Source: Tribonema minus (lineage: Eukaryota > Sar > Xanthophyceae > Tribonematales > Tribonemataceae). From it: a DNA stretch of 64,000 nt. The position numbers and the translations under genes are program-made. Under the pieces are notes generated by a model. The model had not been told where the DNA came from. It did no database searches and saw only the letters and a list, made by a program, of their open reading frames with translations. Where the stretch lies: assembly GCA_017506865.1 (NCBI GenBank), contig JAFCMP010000445.1, forward strand, positions 1,426,001-1,490,000, written 5' to 3'. Below, piece by piece: positions 33,050 through 42,584 of the stretch; position 1 is the stretch's first letter; each line of letters opens with the position of its first letter.

Positions 33050-36000
33050 GCATCACCAAAACGTAGCACGCGCGCCATGCTGAGCAGGCACAACACACTG
33101 CGCGCCCCTCCGGACATAACGTAACGTACCTGCAGCACGTGCGCCATGTACCCGCGCCGCCGCAGCCCCTGCGCCTCGCCCGCGGCGTTCCCCGCGACGG
33201 CGTCGCGGATGCGCGTGAGCAGGTGACAGTGCTCAAACAGGTGCCGCTGCAGCGCGCAGCGCGCGGGGGCGTCGCCCTGCAGCGCCGCCACGATCGCGCC
33301 CGCCGCCGCCTGCGTGCGGCAGCACACGGCACGTCGCAGTATGTCATCAGACGCTGCACGTAGCTGTGATGAATGTGAGAGCATGGCGCGTGTGACGCAG
33401 AAGCCACTGCAAGGCGCAGTTGCAATGGCTGCACAGCATCGACCCCGCATGGCCGCCTGCCTACGCCTGCCACCTAGGGTTAGGGTTAGGGTTAGGGGTA
33501 GCGCGGGACGCCACACGTCCGGGCGACTGTCACCGTGCGCGCATATGAACGGTCGAAAGAGAGTGTCGCAGAGGCAGACATGACTTAAGTAAGTGAAAGA
33601 CTGCTGCTGCACGATGCACGGCAATGCGGCGGGCGTCGCTGTCCTGATTCAGAACCGCTGGCAGCGCCGCCAGAACTGCAGGAGGCTGAAGCGATGGCCG
33701 CTACTCAACGAATCCGTAAGCGTCGAAGCCAACTGGTGAGTGCAGAGCGCACTGCCTGCAAACAAAGAGCGCCGTGCTTGTCGGCCGAGCATAGACAAAT
33801 CGTCCATGCAGCATTCACAGGAAATCAGCGGTCTCAGATAGTGACCGGCGTGGACGAAAATGCCGCGGCGGCGTGCGCTCGCCCCCCCCCCCCCCCCCCC
33901 ACCTACTTAACGCACCTGGTGCAGCAGCGAGCTCTGCTCGTGCGCGAAGAACGCGTCCAGCAGCGCCGCCAGCGCGCCCTCCGCCGCCGGCGCCGCCGCC
34001 GCCAACGCCGCGTCGACGCGCGCCGACCGCAGCGCCACCAGCGCGCGCACGAAGCGCGCGCACGCGAGCCGCGCCGGCCCCACGCGCCGCACGCGCTCGC
34101 CGCAGCACGTTTCCAGCTCGCCCGCGTCGACGCGCAGGCACGCGCACAGCCGCGGCAGCAGCGCCTCCGCCACGTCCTCCAGCGGCGCGGCGGCAGCGGC
34201 GGCGGCAACGGCGGCGCCGTCATCGTCGCTGCCGCTTTCGCTGCCGCTCGAGCTGGAGGTTTCGCTCTGCGGCGCCGCGGCGGCGGCGCGCGGCGGCAGC
34301 AGCAGCGGCGACGACAGGCGCACCGCGAGCGCCTGCAGCACGCGCAGCGCTGCCAGCGCGTACTCGGTTTCGGCGGCGCCGGGTGCGGCGCACAGGCCTG
34401 CGGCGGCGGTCTGCGCCAGCGCTCCGACAGTGGAGCTGCTGCACATGCCCTGCAGCAGCTTTGAGTCTGCCGGGCTGTACTCGACTATAGACAGTAGGAG
34501 CTGACGGGAGGGGGAGGGGGCACAGGGAGGCAATCGATGCATGTAGTGTTAGTTGAGCACTGTGACGCTTCAAACGCGCGTCGTCACGGAGAAATGGAAG
34601 TAACCCTGTACCCTTCAACCAGTCGTCACCTACTGCAGCTTCGCCCCCCAACGAGCCCCATCCCCATTTTGCACCAAGTATATGACATCAAGGACAAGTC
34701 ATTCGAATGACGTCACCGTAAGGACTCTAACGACTTGCAGCGACTCACATCGCAAGCCTCCCAGACGATGCACGATCACCTGCCTACTCAGCAGGCCACC
34801 AAATCCTGCGCTGTCACACAGCCAGCCTGTCCGCTCGCTGATTCATCACCCCCTGCCACGTGCTCCAACTCTCACCAACAAAGCTGTCATTAGCACAACT
34901 CACATCTGCTAAATGGCTGGGAACGTCAGCCGGTTCCGCCCCCTCCCCGCCCCCCCCCTCCACCCCTGGCTCCGCCGACTCGCCCCCCGCCGCCGCCGCC
35001 GCCGCTGCTGCCGCCGGCGCTGTCAGCGCTCCGACCAGCAGCTCCAGCATGGCAGGGTCTTGCGTCCACGTACACCGTACTGCGGCGGCTGCGTGTTCGT
35101 CGTGCGCGTCCGCCGCGTGGCCCTCCGATAACAGGTCACCGCCTGAAGAGCGCACGCGCATGGGCGAGCGAACGCGTATCGCAGGCGGTGAGGTGTAGGC
35201 GACGGGCAGCGCGACGGTTTGGAGGCCGACGCGTGATACGCGCACTGAACAAGCGCGCGTCGCGTTTAGCAGGGGGCGCGGCGAGCGGCTGGTGGTGCGC
35301 GTCGGAGTGTGCAAGTGGGCGTATGCGGTGCGAGACGCGACTGTTGCGTTGTTGAAATCGCGGCGCTCGCCTGGCGGAGCCGGATCTGACCAGCGGGGTA
35401 GGGACGCCGCACAAGTAGAGAGAGCGCGAGGTTCTGTTGCTGTTGGCCAACAAGTGCACGTCACCTTGCGCCACGGCCACGAACCTCCATTGCATCTCGC
35501 CAGCCTCTCCAGCTGTGCACGTCTACTTCAAGCCATGATTCAAGCCACGATGGCGACCAACTTCAAGCCGTGAACTCACACCTCAAGCGCAACGCTCAAA
35601 AAGGAAGTCAGGGAATGCGCGTCGTCATCGCTCACCGAGCGCGTGCACGGCGTCCGGCAGCAGCAGCCGCCGCAGGACCTGGACGACGCAGAAGCTGCCG
35701 CGACCAACTTCAAGCCACAATGGCGACCAACTTCAAACCACACCTCACACACATTCAAGCACATTGCTCACCGAGCACATGCACGGCGTCCGGCAGCAGC
35801 AGCCGCCGCAGGACCTGGACGACGGAGAAGCTGCCCGCGTGCGCGAGGAAGCGCACGAAGAGCGCCGCGCCGCCCGCGTTGACCGCGCCCACCGCCTGCG
35901 CGCGGCAGCGCTTGAGCAGCACCGCGAACGCCTCCTCGAGGTACCCCGCGTGCCGGTGGTCGAGGCCCCCCGGCGGCTGGTCGAGCATGCTCAGCAGCTG

Positions 36001-36609
36001 CGCGAGGTGCGATGGTTGTTCGGCGATCGCCGCGAGAACTCTGTCGACTTCGCAGCAGACGATCTCGCACGCCATGTAGGGGTACTTGTAGCGGCGCGCG
36101 TCGCTCGCGTCGGCTGGGATGGGGTCCGCGAGGTATGAGAGCAGCTCGGTGACGGTCTCGGGCCGGCAGAGGCTGCGCGCGTGACAGCGGCGGCGGCGGG
36201 GGGGGGGGGGGGGGGGGGGGAGCGCATTGATGAAATTCAAGAGCTGGGCACAAAACTTCAACAATAAATTTGTAGTGGCGCGCAAATTGCGTTCTAGACA
36301 GGCACAGACAAGTGAATGAGCTTGGCGTCCAGCCCTTTGACCTCCTGCAGCCACTCTGACACGGCTTCAAGAACAGCCACTGTTGAACGGCTTTAAAGAC
36401 AGGCGCTCACAAGTCGATGGGCTCAGCATATAGCCCCTTGACCTCCTACACTTTCTCTTGACAACAGCCACTCTTCGACGGCTTAAAAGAAAGGCACTCA
36501 CAAGTCGATGAGCTTGGCGTCCAGCCCCTTGACCTCCTGCAGCACCTCATCCTCCTCCAGCAGGTCGCCTAGCGTGAAGCTCTCCCGCTCCAGGATGTCG
36601 TGCACGGAG
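31687..36609 (-). CDS. SAPS-domain regulatory subunit of PP6/Sit4-type phosphatase
   Basis: Exons in phase on the minus strand: 36609-36502, 36172-35772, 35058-34904, 34500-33916, 33309-33130 and 32670-31687 (TAG). The N-terminal motif ERESFTLGDLLEEDEVLQEVKG, then RPETVTELLSYL, RYKYPYMACEIVCCEVDRVL and LFEHCHLLTRIRDAV...RRRGYMAHVL are family hallmarks (PPP6R/SAP155/SAP190). The acidic, glycine- and alanine-rich C-terminus has FDLTAMIDQF and FADFDAAF, as in the family. These proteins recruit PP6/Sit4 catalytic subunits in TOR, cell-cycle and DNA-damage signalling. About 803 residues are covered; a short 5' exon with the initiator methionine was not found (exon 36609 starts after an AG, in mid-codon). 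The introns carry a TTAGGG stretch, a CA microsatellite and several junction echoes. Confidence 0.88.
33011..33050. repeat. (CA)n microsatellite
   Basis: About 20 uninterrupted CA dinucleotides in the last intron of the PP6 subunit gene. Antisense ORFs over it encode only Cys-Val runs. Confidence 0.95.
33476..33501. repeat. Interstitial telomeric repeat, TTAGGG type (intron)
   Basis: Three to four perfect TTAGGG units on the plus strand within an intron of the PP6 subunit gene, the second telomere-like site in the window (compare 53700-54700). Confidence 0.9.
35636..35840 (-). repeat. Splice-junction echo of PP6-subunit exon 2 end plus donor
   Basis: The 3' end of exon 2 (35772-35838, read on the minus strand) and its GTGAGC donor are repeated, nearly unchanged over about 65 bp, at about 35640-35703. 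Short CTTCAAGCCA.AATGGCGACC motifs separate the copies. The copy keeps CTCG/GTGAGC intact. Confidence 0.85.
36193..36222 (-). repeat. Poly-G (poly-C on the coding strand) tract before an acceptor
   Basis: About 24 consecutive G on the plus strand, i.e. C on the coding strand, just upstream of the acceptor of PP6-subunit exon 2 (exon starts at 36172). Confidence 0.85.
36308..36560 (-). repeat. Splice-junction echoes of PP6-subunit exon 1 end (three copies)
   Basis: Copies near 36311, 36411 and 36500 share AAG(T/-)GATG(A/G)GCT, then CAGCCC(T/C)TTGACCTCCT. The one at 36502-36560 is the real exon (GLDAKLID). The middle copy is diverged. Each is preceded by a shared AAAGA.AGGC.CTCACAAG string that includes the donor. 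Confidence 0.75.
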
Positions 36610-37913
36610 CTGGCGGCGCGCAGCAGCACAGGGGGGGGTGAAAGCTCGTTGGAGGTCAGGATGTTGACAATGTACGCAACCTCAGCAGTAAGTGGGCGTG
36701 TCAACTTCAACTGTTAGCGCCAAGCTGAGACAGTGGTTAAAAAATCGCACTGTATCATGCTGACTGCTCAGCAGGATGTCGTGCATGGCGCTGGCGGCGC
36801 GCGGCAGTGCGGGGCGAGAGCGCGTTGGACTTCGGCATCAACAATATGCCCATGCCCAACAATAGGTGGGCGTGTCAGCTGCCGCCCAGCAGTAGAGCGC
36901 GTCGAAGGTGAGTGTGGTGATGCTCAGTCCGGCGTCAAAAAAATGCCTCTACCCACAGCAGAAAGTGGGTGCGTCAGCTTCCTGTGGCGGAAGCTGAAAA
37001 CACTGTAACATGCTCAGTGCTCAGCAGCATGTACTGGCACCGCTCCAAACTATCGCTGCTGCGCAGTCGGCCACATTTGAGTGACAGCACAGCATCACTT
37101 GCTCCGCCCCGGCGCAAACTGATCATGTGATGATGTGAATTCACGTGATGTGAATTCACGTCATCAGAAATCAGGCATGTTCGTCCGTGCCGAAGGCGTC
37201 TCTCAGGTGTTGAGGTACCACTGATGAAGCTGATGGGATTGCACATGGAGCACGGTCGCAGCAATTTCCGTACCAGTGTATGTCTGTTGGTATGCTGCAC
37301 ATGCACTTGGGATCAGTCGAAAAGGCGCCATGGTTTCATGGCGCAGGCATTGCACTTTCAGCATGCAGGCGTTGCTTTGTTGAAAGCTAACTTGCATGGA
37401 TTTGCAGCACACAGGGCGTGCCGGTCGTGAGTTTGACAGCGATCGCAGCGGCATAAGCGTTGCTGCCCTACAAGATAACTGCGGCCATTCACCTTGCAAA
37501 TGTGAAGCCAAAGTTGCCACTCCAGATGTCGCCTCCCAAGACCTGCGCGCACACGCAAGGGCATCGGTGACACCACCGCCAACACGCAGCTTGACAATGT
37601 GGGAGGCTGCCTCATTTAGGCCGTAGCCAACCACGCACCATGACTGAGCAAACGAGAGCGCAATGCTTGTCAAAAGTGCAACTGCGGCGTGGGCGCCCTT
37701 GCAGTCTCAAAATGCTTTTAGCGGCGGAACCTACAGCACCTGAGCGGCCGCGCTCCCGCCATCATCCATATCCCGCCCCAAAGGCCGTAGCTCGCCTGTG
37801 GTGTGGCCCAGCTGCCTAGGGTCTCCTGGATTGGATGGATTTTTTTTCTCAAGTGCTACAGTTGCAGTTTAGTGTTTGAAGTTTGCACAGGTTGGAGCGG
37901 CTTAGCGTGAGCG
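36610..37913. other. Divergent region between the PP6 subunit and JmjC genes
   Basis: This should contain the missing 5' exon of the PP6 subunit (-) and the promoter of the JmjC gene (+). A further echo of PP6-subunit exon 1 (AGGATGTCGTGCATGG and GCTGGCGGCGCGC) lies at 36774-36815, about 180 bp upstream of the real one. A poly-T run occurs at 37841-37848. Other ORFs are unsupported. Confidence 0.5.
37128..37166. promoter_or_regulatory. 39-bp near-perfect palindrome with two GTGAATTCAC cores
   Basis: Arms of 19 nt around a single central base; the arms differ by two transitions. Each arm contains the perfect 10-bp palindrome GTGAATTCAC, 15 bp apart. It lies between the divergent PP6-subunit and JmjC genes, so a bound dimeric regulator is possible; the function is inference. 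Confidence 0.45.
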
Positions 37914-40900
37914 ATGGACCACCCTTATGGCGTGCAGCCGATGGGGATGGCGCTGCTGTCGCATGACCCTCCCTGTCGCAATCCCGGCTTTGGCGCCATC
38001 GCGTGTCTCAAGGTTGGTAGCATGATCGGTGCTGCCTGGCTGGCTGGCTCCAGAGTCAACTGCTGCCTCCCAGATGCCATATCTACTTGTTGAATGTGAA
38101 TGGCCTGCATCGCATATGGTGCAGCCTTTGCGAGGAAGATGTACTGTCGATGCCCACACAGGATCTGCTTGAACCTCTGGAAGGAGCTCGACTAATAGCT
38201 GGCTGCTGCAAAGTGCCTGTCTGTTGCTCGTGTTACAATGGAGGAAGCACTGCCTCTCATTCGATTGTGGGCGAACCACAGCGCAGCTGGATCGACAGCA
38301 GCTGGGCTGTTGTAGTTGTAGATGTCGGCGCATACGCACATCGTCCTGCCTCGGGCCTGCTGCAGCACCCGGTCATTTTTGAGCTAGACACACATTGGAC
38401 TGCTGTTTTGTGTTGACATGGTACGCATTCAATGGTGCACCACAGTTGCACGTTTGTGTCATATTTGTAGATGTCAGCGCATACGCATATCGTCCTGCTT
38501 CGGGGCTGTGCCGCACCCATTCATCTGACCTGCTAGACCTAGATGGACTACTGTTTTGCATTTACATGGTACGCATTCAATGGTGCACCACAGTTGCACG
38601 TTTGTGTCACATGAGTCAATGTGGTGTAGGGTTATGGTAGGGTGGTGACGAATAGTCCAGCTTGTGCACACTCTGCTCTCATCACCCAAGCCTGCGAACC
38701 ATGCATTTGCTTGCTGATGATGCAGCTGACACATCACCTCACATCCTCGGGCCATCGTGTGGTAGTCTATCATCTTTTAACGCTCGTTTGTAGGCTACTG
38801 GCAAGTGTCGAGATCACGGCCACCAATCACCGCATAACTATCCGGAACTTCAACCCACGGCGCCACAACAGCACCCCCACTTGGCGGCAGTGCCACCATC
38901 CACACAGCAACCATGTCTCTGCCTAGTCAGCAGCCTCTTGGCGCACAAGCAGCGCCTTCGCAACCCGTCACTCTGACATCACACTCCAAACGCCGCCACT
39001 GCTGCCGCCCGCATGTTGCGTCTTCACAACCGGTCACTGCGACATCACCTATTGCCGCCCTCCCCTCAACGTAGGACGAGCTGCTGCTGGACCTCTGGGG
39101 CTACCTCGACGGCGCCGACCTCATGCGTGCCAACCAGCCACTCTGATATCACACGCCAAACATATGCTGCCGCCCGCATGTCGCGTCTTTGCAATCTGTC
39201 ACTGCGACATCAACAATCGCCGCCCCCCCCTCAACGCAGGACGAGCAGCTTCTCGACCTCTGGGGCTACCTCGACGGCGCCGACCTCGCGCGCGCCTCCG
39301 CCGTCAGCCGCGCCGTCTACGCCCTCTGCCATGCCGCGGACGACCTCTGGAAGGCGCTCGTGCTGCGCGCCATGTGGGCGCGCCCCCCCGGCGCGACGCT
39401 GCGCACGCGCGGCGGCACGTGGCGCGCGACCTTCATCTCCCTGGCGCTCGCGTCGCGCCGCCGCCGCGGCAGCAGCAGCAGCAGCGGCAGCAGCAGCAGC
39501 GGCAGCAGCAGCGGGGGCGCTCAGACAGAGCTGCCGCCGCCGCCGCTGCCGCCGCACCGCCCGCTGCGAGTGCGCGGCCTCTTCTCGGACGCGCTGTACC
39601 AGCCGCACCTGTGCGCGCGCGCGCGCGTGCGCCCGCGCTGGCTGTCGACAGAGACCGTGGAGCGCCGCCACGGGCTGAGCGCTGACGCGTTTCGCCGCGA
39701 CTTCGAGGCGCCGAACCGCCCCGTCATACTCACCGACGTCGTGCCGCGGTGGCGCGCGCACGGGACGTGGGGACGCTCCTACTTCAACAGCGCGCACGGG
39801 GATCTGTCCGTGCACGCCGGCGGCGTCGAGTTCAAGCTGCGGGACTACCTGGAGTATGCGGACGCGACGCGCGACGACATGCCGCTGTACGTCTTCGACA
39901 AGCGCTTCGCGGCCAAGGCGCCGGAGCTCGGGCGCGCGTTCGGTGTGCCGCCGCAGTTCGCGGTGAGCGCCGCTGCAGAGGGCCGTGTAGCGACGGGGTG
40001 TGGTTTGTAGTCAGAGTTGAGCTTGCGCCGCAGTTCGCGGTGAGCGCCGCTGCGGAGGGCCATGTAGCGACAGGGTGTGGTTTGTAGTCAGAGTTGAGCT
40101 TGGGGTCACATGTGACATGCCTTCATCGTGTAGTTGAAGTTCTCCGTGCCCTGTTCAACCGCCTGCTGTGCACGCTGGCGCGAGCATGGCCGCAAGCGGC
40201 GCTTCAGGTTTTGCATTCACATGGGGGTTGGTGCAGGCGGCGCACTGCGCAGCGCGTCTCACACGAAGGCGCACTCGTACTGGCTCCGCTCACCTCAACT
40301 CAGCGCTCGCCCCCCCCTCACTAACTTCAACTTTAATCCCCACTCACAGGATGACCTCTTCAGCCTCCTGGGTGAAAACCAACCCGACTACCGGTGGCTC
40401 ATCATGGGTGCCGCGCGGCTCCTCTTTCCATGTTGACCCCCCTCACTACCCTCACTCACTTCAACTTCAACTGTAACTCATCACGCAGGACGACCTCTTC
40501 AGCCTCCTGGGCGAAAACAGACCCGACTACAGATAACTCATCATGGGTCCCGCACGCTCCGCCTCCTCCTTCCGCGCCAACCCCCCCCTCACTAACTTCA
40601 ACTTCAACTTTAACCCCCCCCCCCAATGCAGGACGACCTCTTCGGCCTCCTGGGCGAAAACCGCCCCGACTACCGGTGGCTCATCATGGGTCCCGCGCGC
40701 TCGGGCTCCTCGTTCCACGTCGACCCCAACCAGACGTCGGCGTGGAACGCGGTTCTGGAGGGGCGGAAGAAGTGGGTGTTGTTCCCCCCCAACTGCCCCC
40801 CGCCGGGGGTACACCCTTCGAGCGACGGCATGGACCTGGTGGCACCCGTGTCGGTCATGGAGTGGTTTCTCAACTTTTACGACGCGGCGAAGCGGCAGCG

Positions 40901-42584
40901 CAAGTAAGTGCCGAAACCTCTCACTTAGTTATAGTGCTTCACGTTTTACGGCACGTTTTACGGCACGTCAGTTTTGTTCAATGCAAGGCTCGAATCTTCA
41001 GCGCAAGTAAGTGCCGAACCCTCGTATGAACAGGGCTTTCTCAAGTTCCATGTACCAAAAGTCAGGTACGTTTGATGCAAAAGTTGGAATTTGGTGGCGC
41101 GTGGTCGCGCCTATTTCGCGGGGGAGCGAAGCGCTCCGTCGGCGAAGAGGCTGCGCGAGCACGAAATTATCCCCAACTCATTGGGCGCGAGCGAGCATCT
41201 ATCCCCAACTTTTCAGTTCAGACCTAGCAAATGGTAACCTCATCAACCCTACAGTAGTCCATGGCAATGGGGGCAGCACCTGGCGCCATGTCCACCGCCG
41301 CCTGTCCTGCATCTGCTCGCTAATTTGGCGACATATGCCTCTTGCTGGTTACGCAAAGCACCAATTGAACTGGTTCAGGTTCGGGACCCTGTAGTTTAAA
41401 TGTCCTTCGTAGTTCAAGTGTCAGTGTGGTCAGAGAAGCTCTCGTGGCACACTGTCCCCAGGGTGTGTCAAGGCGTGCTTTCATACTGTATGTATTTCTA
41501 CAAGTGACCGGCATATCGGGAGGCTGGCAGCACTCAGTGCCACTGATCTATTTGAATGTTCCCGCGACAGTGCAAGCTGAGTTTTGTGACACTCTTCTTC
41601 ATGTCATGATGCCGCTAACAACCCTCGCTGCCCACCACCATCAATAGGCCGCATGACGAGGAGCGATGCGTTGCTCTTGCCACTGTTGCCGTTTCTCAAA
41701 ATTCAACTTGTGCCGTGCCTTCGAGCTGACGCCGCACTCGCCTCCCTCACTTGCCCCCCCCCCTTTCCCCCCCCCCCCCACAGTAGCGGCATGCTGGAGT
41801 GCGTCGTCAGCACCGTTGTTGTTGTTCACCCCTCCTCAATGTTCAACTTGTAATCTGCCTTCAAGCTGACTCACCTCCCCTCACATTCCCCCCCCCCCCA
41901 TCCCCCCGTGACAGCAGAGGCATGCTGGAGTGCGTCGTGAGCGCCGGCGAGGTCATCTTCATTGTTGCTCCTCAATACTTCGAAGTATTCAAGTTACGAC
42001 ACCCCTTCGACCTGACTCGCCTCCCCACACTTGCCCCCCCCCCTGCCCCCCGCCCCCCCCCCCCCCGCAACAGCAGCGGCATGCTGGAGTGCGTCGTGAG
42101 CGCCGGCGAGGTCGTCTTCGTGCCGCGCGGCTGGTGGCACTGCGTCCTCAACCTCGACTTCACGGTCGCCATCACGCAGAACTTTGTGAGCCGCGTCAAC
42201 CTCGCGCCAGTGCTCAGCTTCCTGCGCCGCCGTCCGGACAACGTCTCCGGGCTGCCGCCGGCGCTGCGGCCGCGCCTGCACGCCGACTTTGTGGCAGCGC
42301 TCAGAGAGAGGGCGCCTGCGTACGTCGACAGGAGCGTGATAGAGGCCGAGGAGGCTGCGCTAGCTGCTGCCAAGGCAGTCAGTAGCGGCGACAGCAGCGG
42401 CGGCGGCAGCGGCGGCGGCGACAGCGGCGGCAGCGGCGGCACTAGTGGTAGCGGCGGCACAAGAGGTTGCGGCGGAAGTGGCGGTAGCGGCGGCGATAGC
42501 GGTAGACCTGCTAGTGGCGTTATAGGCAAGAGGCACTGCGGAGCACAGGCGGCGCAGTTGTTCTTCTTTTCTTTCGACCTTTAG
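37914..42584 (+). CDS. F-box/JmjC-domain oxygenase (JMJD6/JMJ21-like)
   Basis: Four phase-consistent exons: 37914-38012, 39240-39962, 40632-40903 and 42074-42584 (TAG), 534 residues. The ATG at 37914 has a good context (GCGATGG), and exon 1 ends AAG/GTTGGT in phase 0. An F-box ([21 protein letters not shown]) spans about 36-85. The JmjC domain contains [36 protein letters not shown] with the iron ligands His303 and Asp305, [10 protein letters not shown], and [14 protein letters not shown] with the third ligand His387. The C-terminus is a serine/glycine linker. Family knowledge: Fe(II)/2-oxoglutarate-dependent hydroxylase or demethylase acting on protein (or histone) lysine or arginine, and F-box members suggest a link to SCF ubiquitin ligase. 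The F-box + JmjC order is that of plant JMJ21. All metal ligands are present. At every exon junction after exon 1 the introns carry partial copies. Confidence 0.9.
38318..38612 (+). repeat. Tandem pair with a 149-bp period in JmjC intron 1
   Basis: Two copies share GTAGATGTC(G/A)GCGCATACGC, CATCGTCCTGC and ACATGGTACGCATTCAATGG followed by TGCACCACAGTTGCACG; the last motif starts at about 38415 and 38564. Both ORFs across them are shadows. Confidence 0.85.
39074..39300 (+). repeat. Splice-junction echo: start of JmjC exon 2
   Basis: 39074-39130 repeats the acceptor and first 57 bp of exon 2 ([16 protein letters not shown]), with its upstream CACTGCGACATCA...CCTCAACG(C/T)AG context. The real exon starts at 39240, 166 bp later. 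The copy then diverges and ends without a donor. Confidence 0.9.
39948..40093 (+). repeat. Splice-junction echo: JmjC exon 2 end plus donor
   Basis: CCGCAGTTCGCG/GTGAGCG and about 58 bp of following intron (GAGGGCC(G/A)TGTAGCGAC and GGTGTGGTTTGTAGTCAGAG) occur twice, at 39951 and 40030. The first is the real junction. Both donors are intact. Confidence 0.95.
40322..40700 (+). repeat. Splice-junction echo: start of JmjC exon 3, three copies
   Basis: Acceptor plus exon start occur at 40350, 40489 and 40632 (spacing 139 and 143 bp), each preceded by CACT(A)AC..TTCAACTT(T/C)AA.. and a C-rich tract ending CAG. The first copy reads [17 protein letters not shown] and then hits a TGA after the shifted CCATGT; the second reaches a stop after NRPDYR. 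The third is the real exon. The first two would be poison exons if used. Confidence 0.95.
40894..41015 (+). repeat. Splice-junction echo: JmjC exon 3 end plus donor
   Basis: CAGCGCAAGTAAGTGCCGAA occurs at 40896-40915 (real donor, GTAAGT at 40904) and at 40999-41018, with the following CCTC conserved. A small inverted pair AAAAGTTGG/CCAACTTTT brackets 41079-41213 further on, possibly a tiny MITE. Confidence 0.85.
41730..42110 (+). repeat. Splice-junction echo: start of JmjC exon 4, three copies
   Basis: A polypyrimidine (largely poly-C) tract, AG, and AG(A/C)GGCATGCTGGAGTGCG occur near 41785, 41914 and 42074. The first keeps about 30 bp of the exon, the second about 50 bp (through GGCGAGGTC), the third is the real exon with GWWH. 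Intron sequence before each (GCC..C..GCTGAC..C.CTC or similar) is also shared. Confidence 0.9.

Noticed and set aside
33063..33624. Plus- and minus-strand ORFs over the CA repeat as separate genes
   Set aside because: They overlap the PP6-subunit exon at 33309-33130 or its introns; the extra parts are microsatellite translation.
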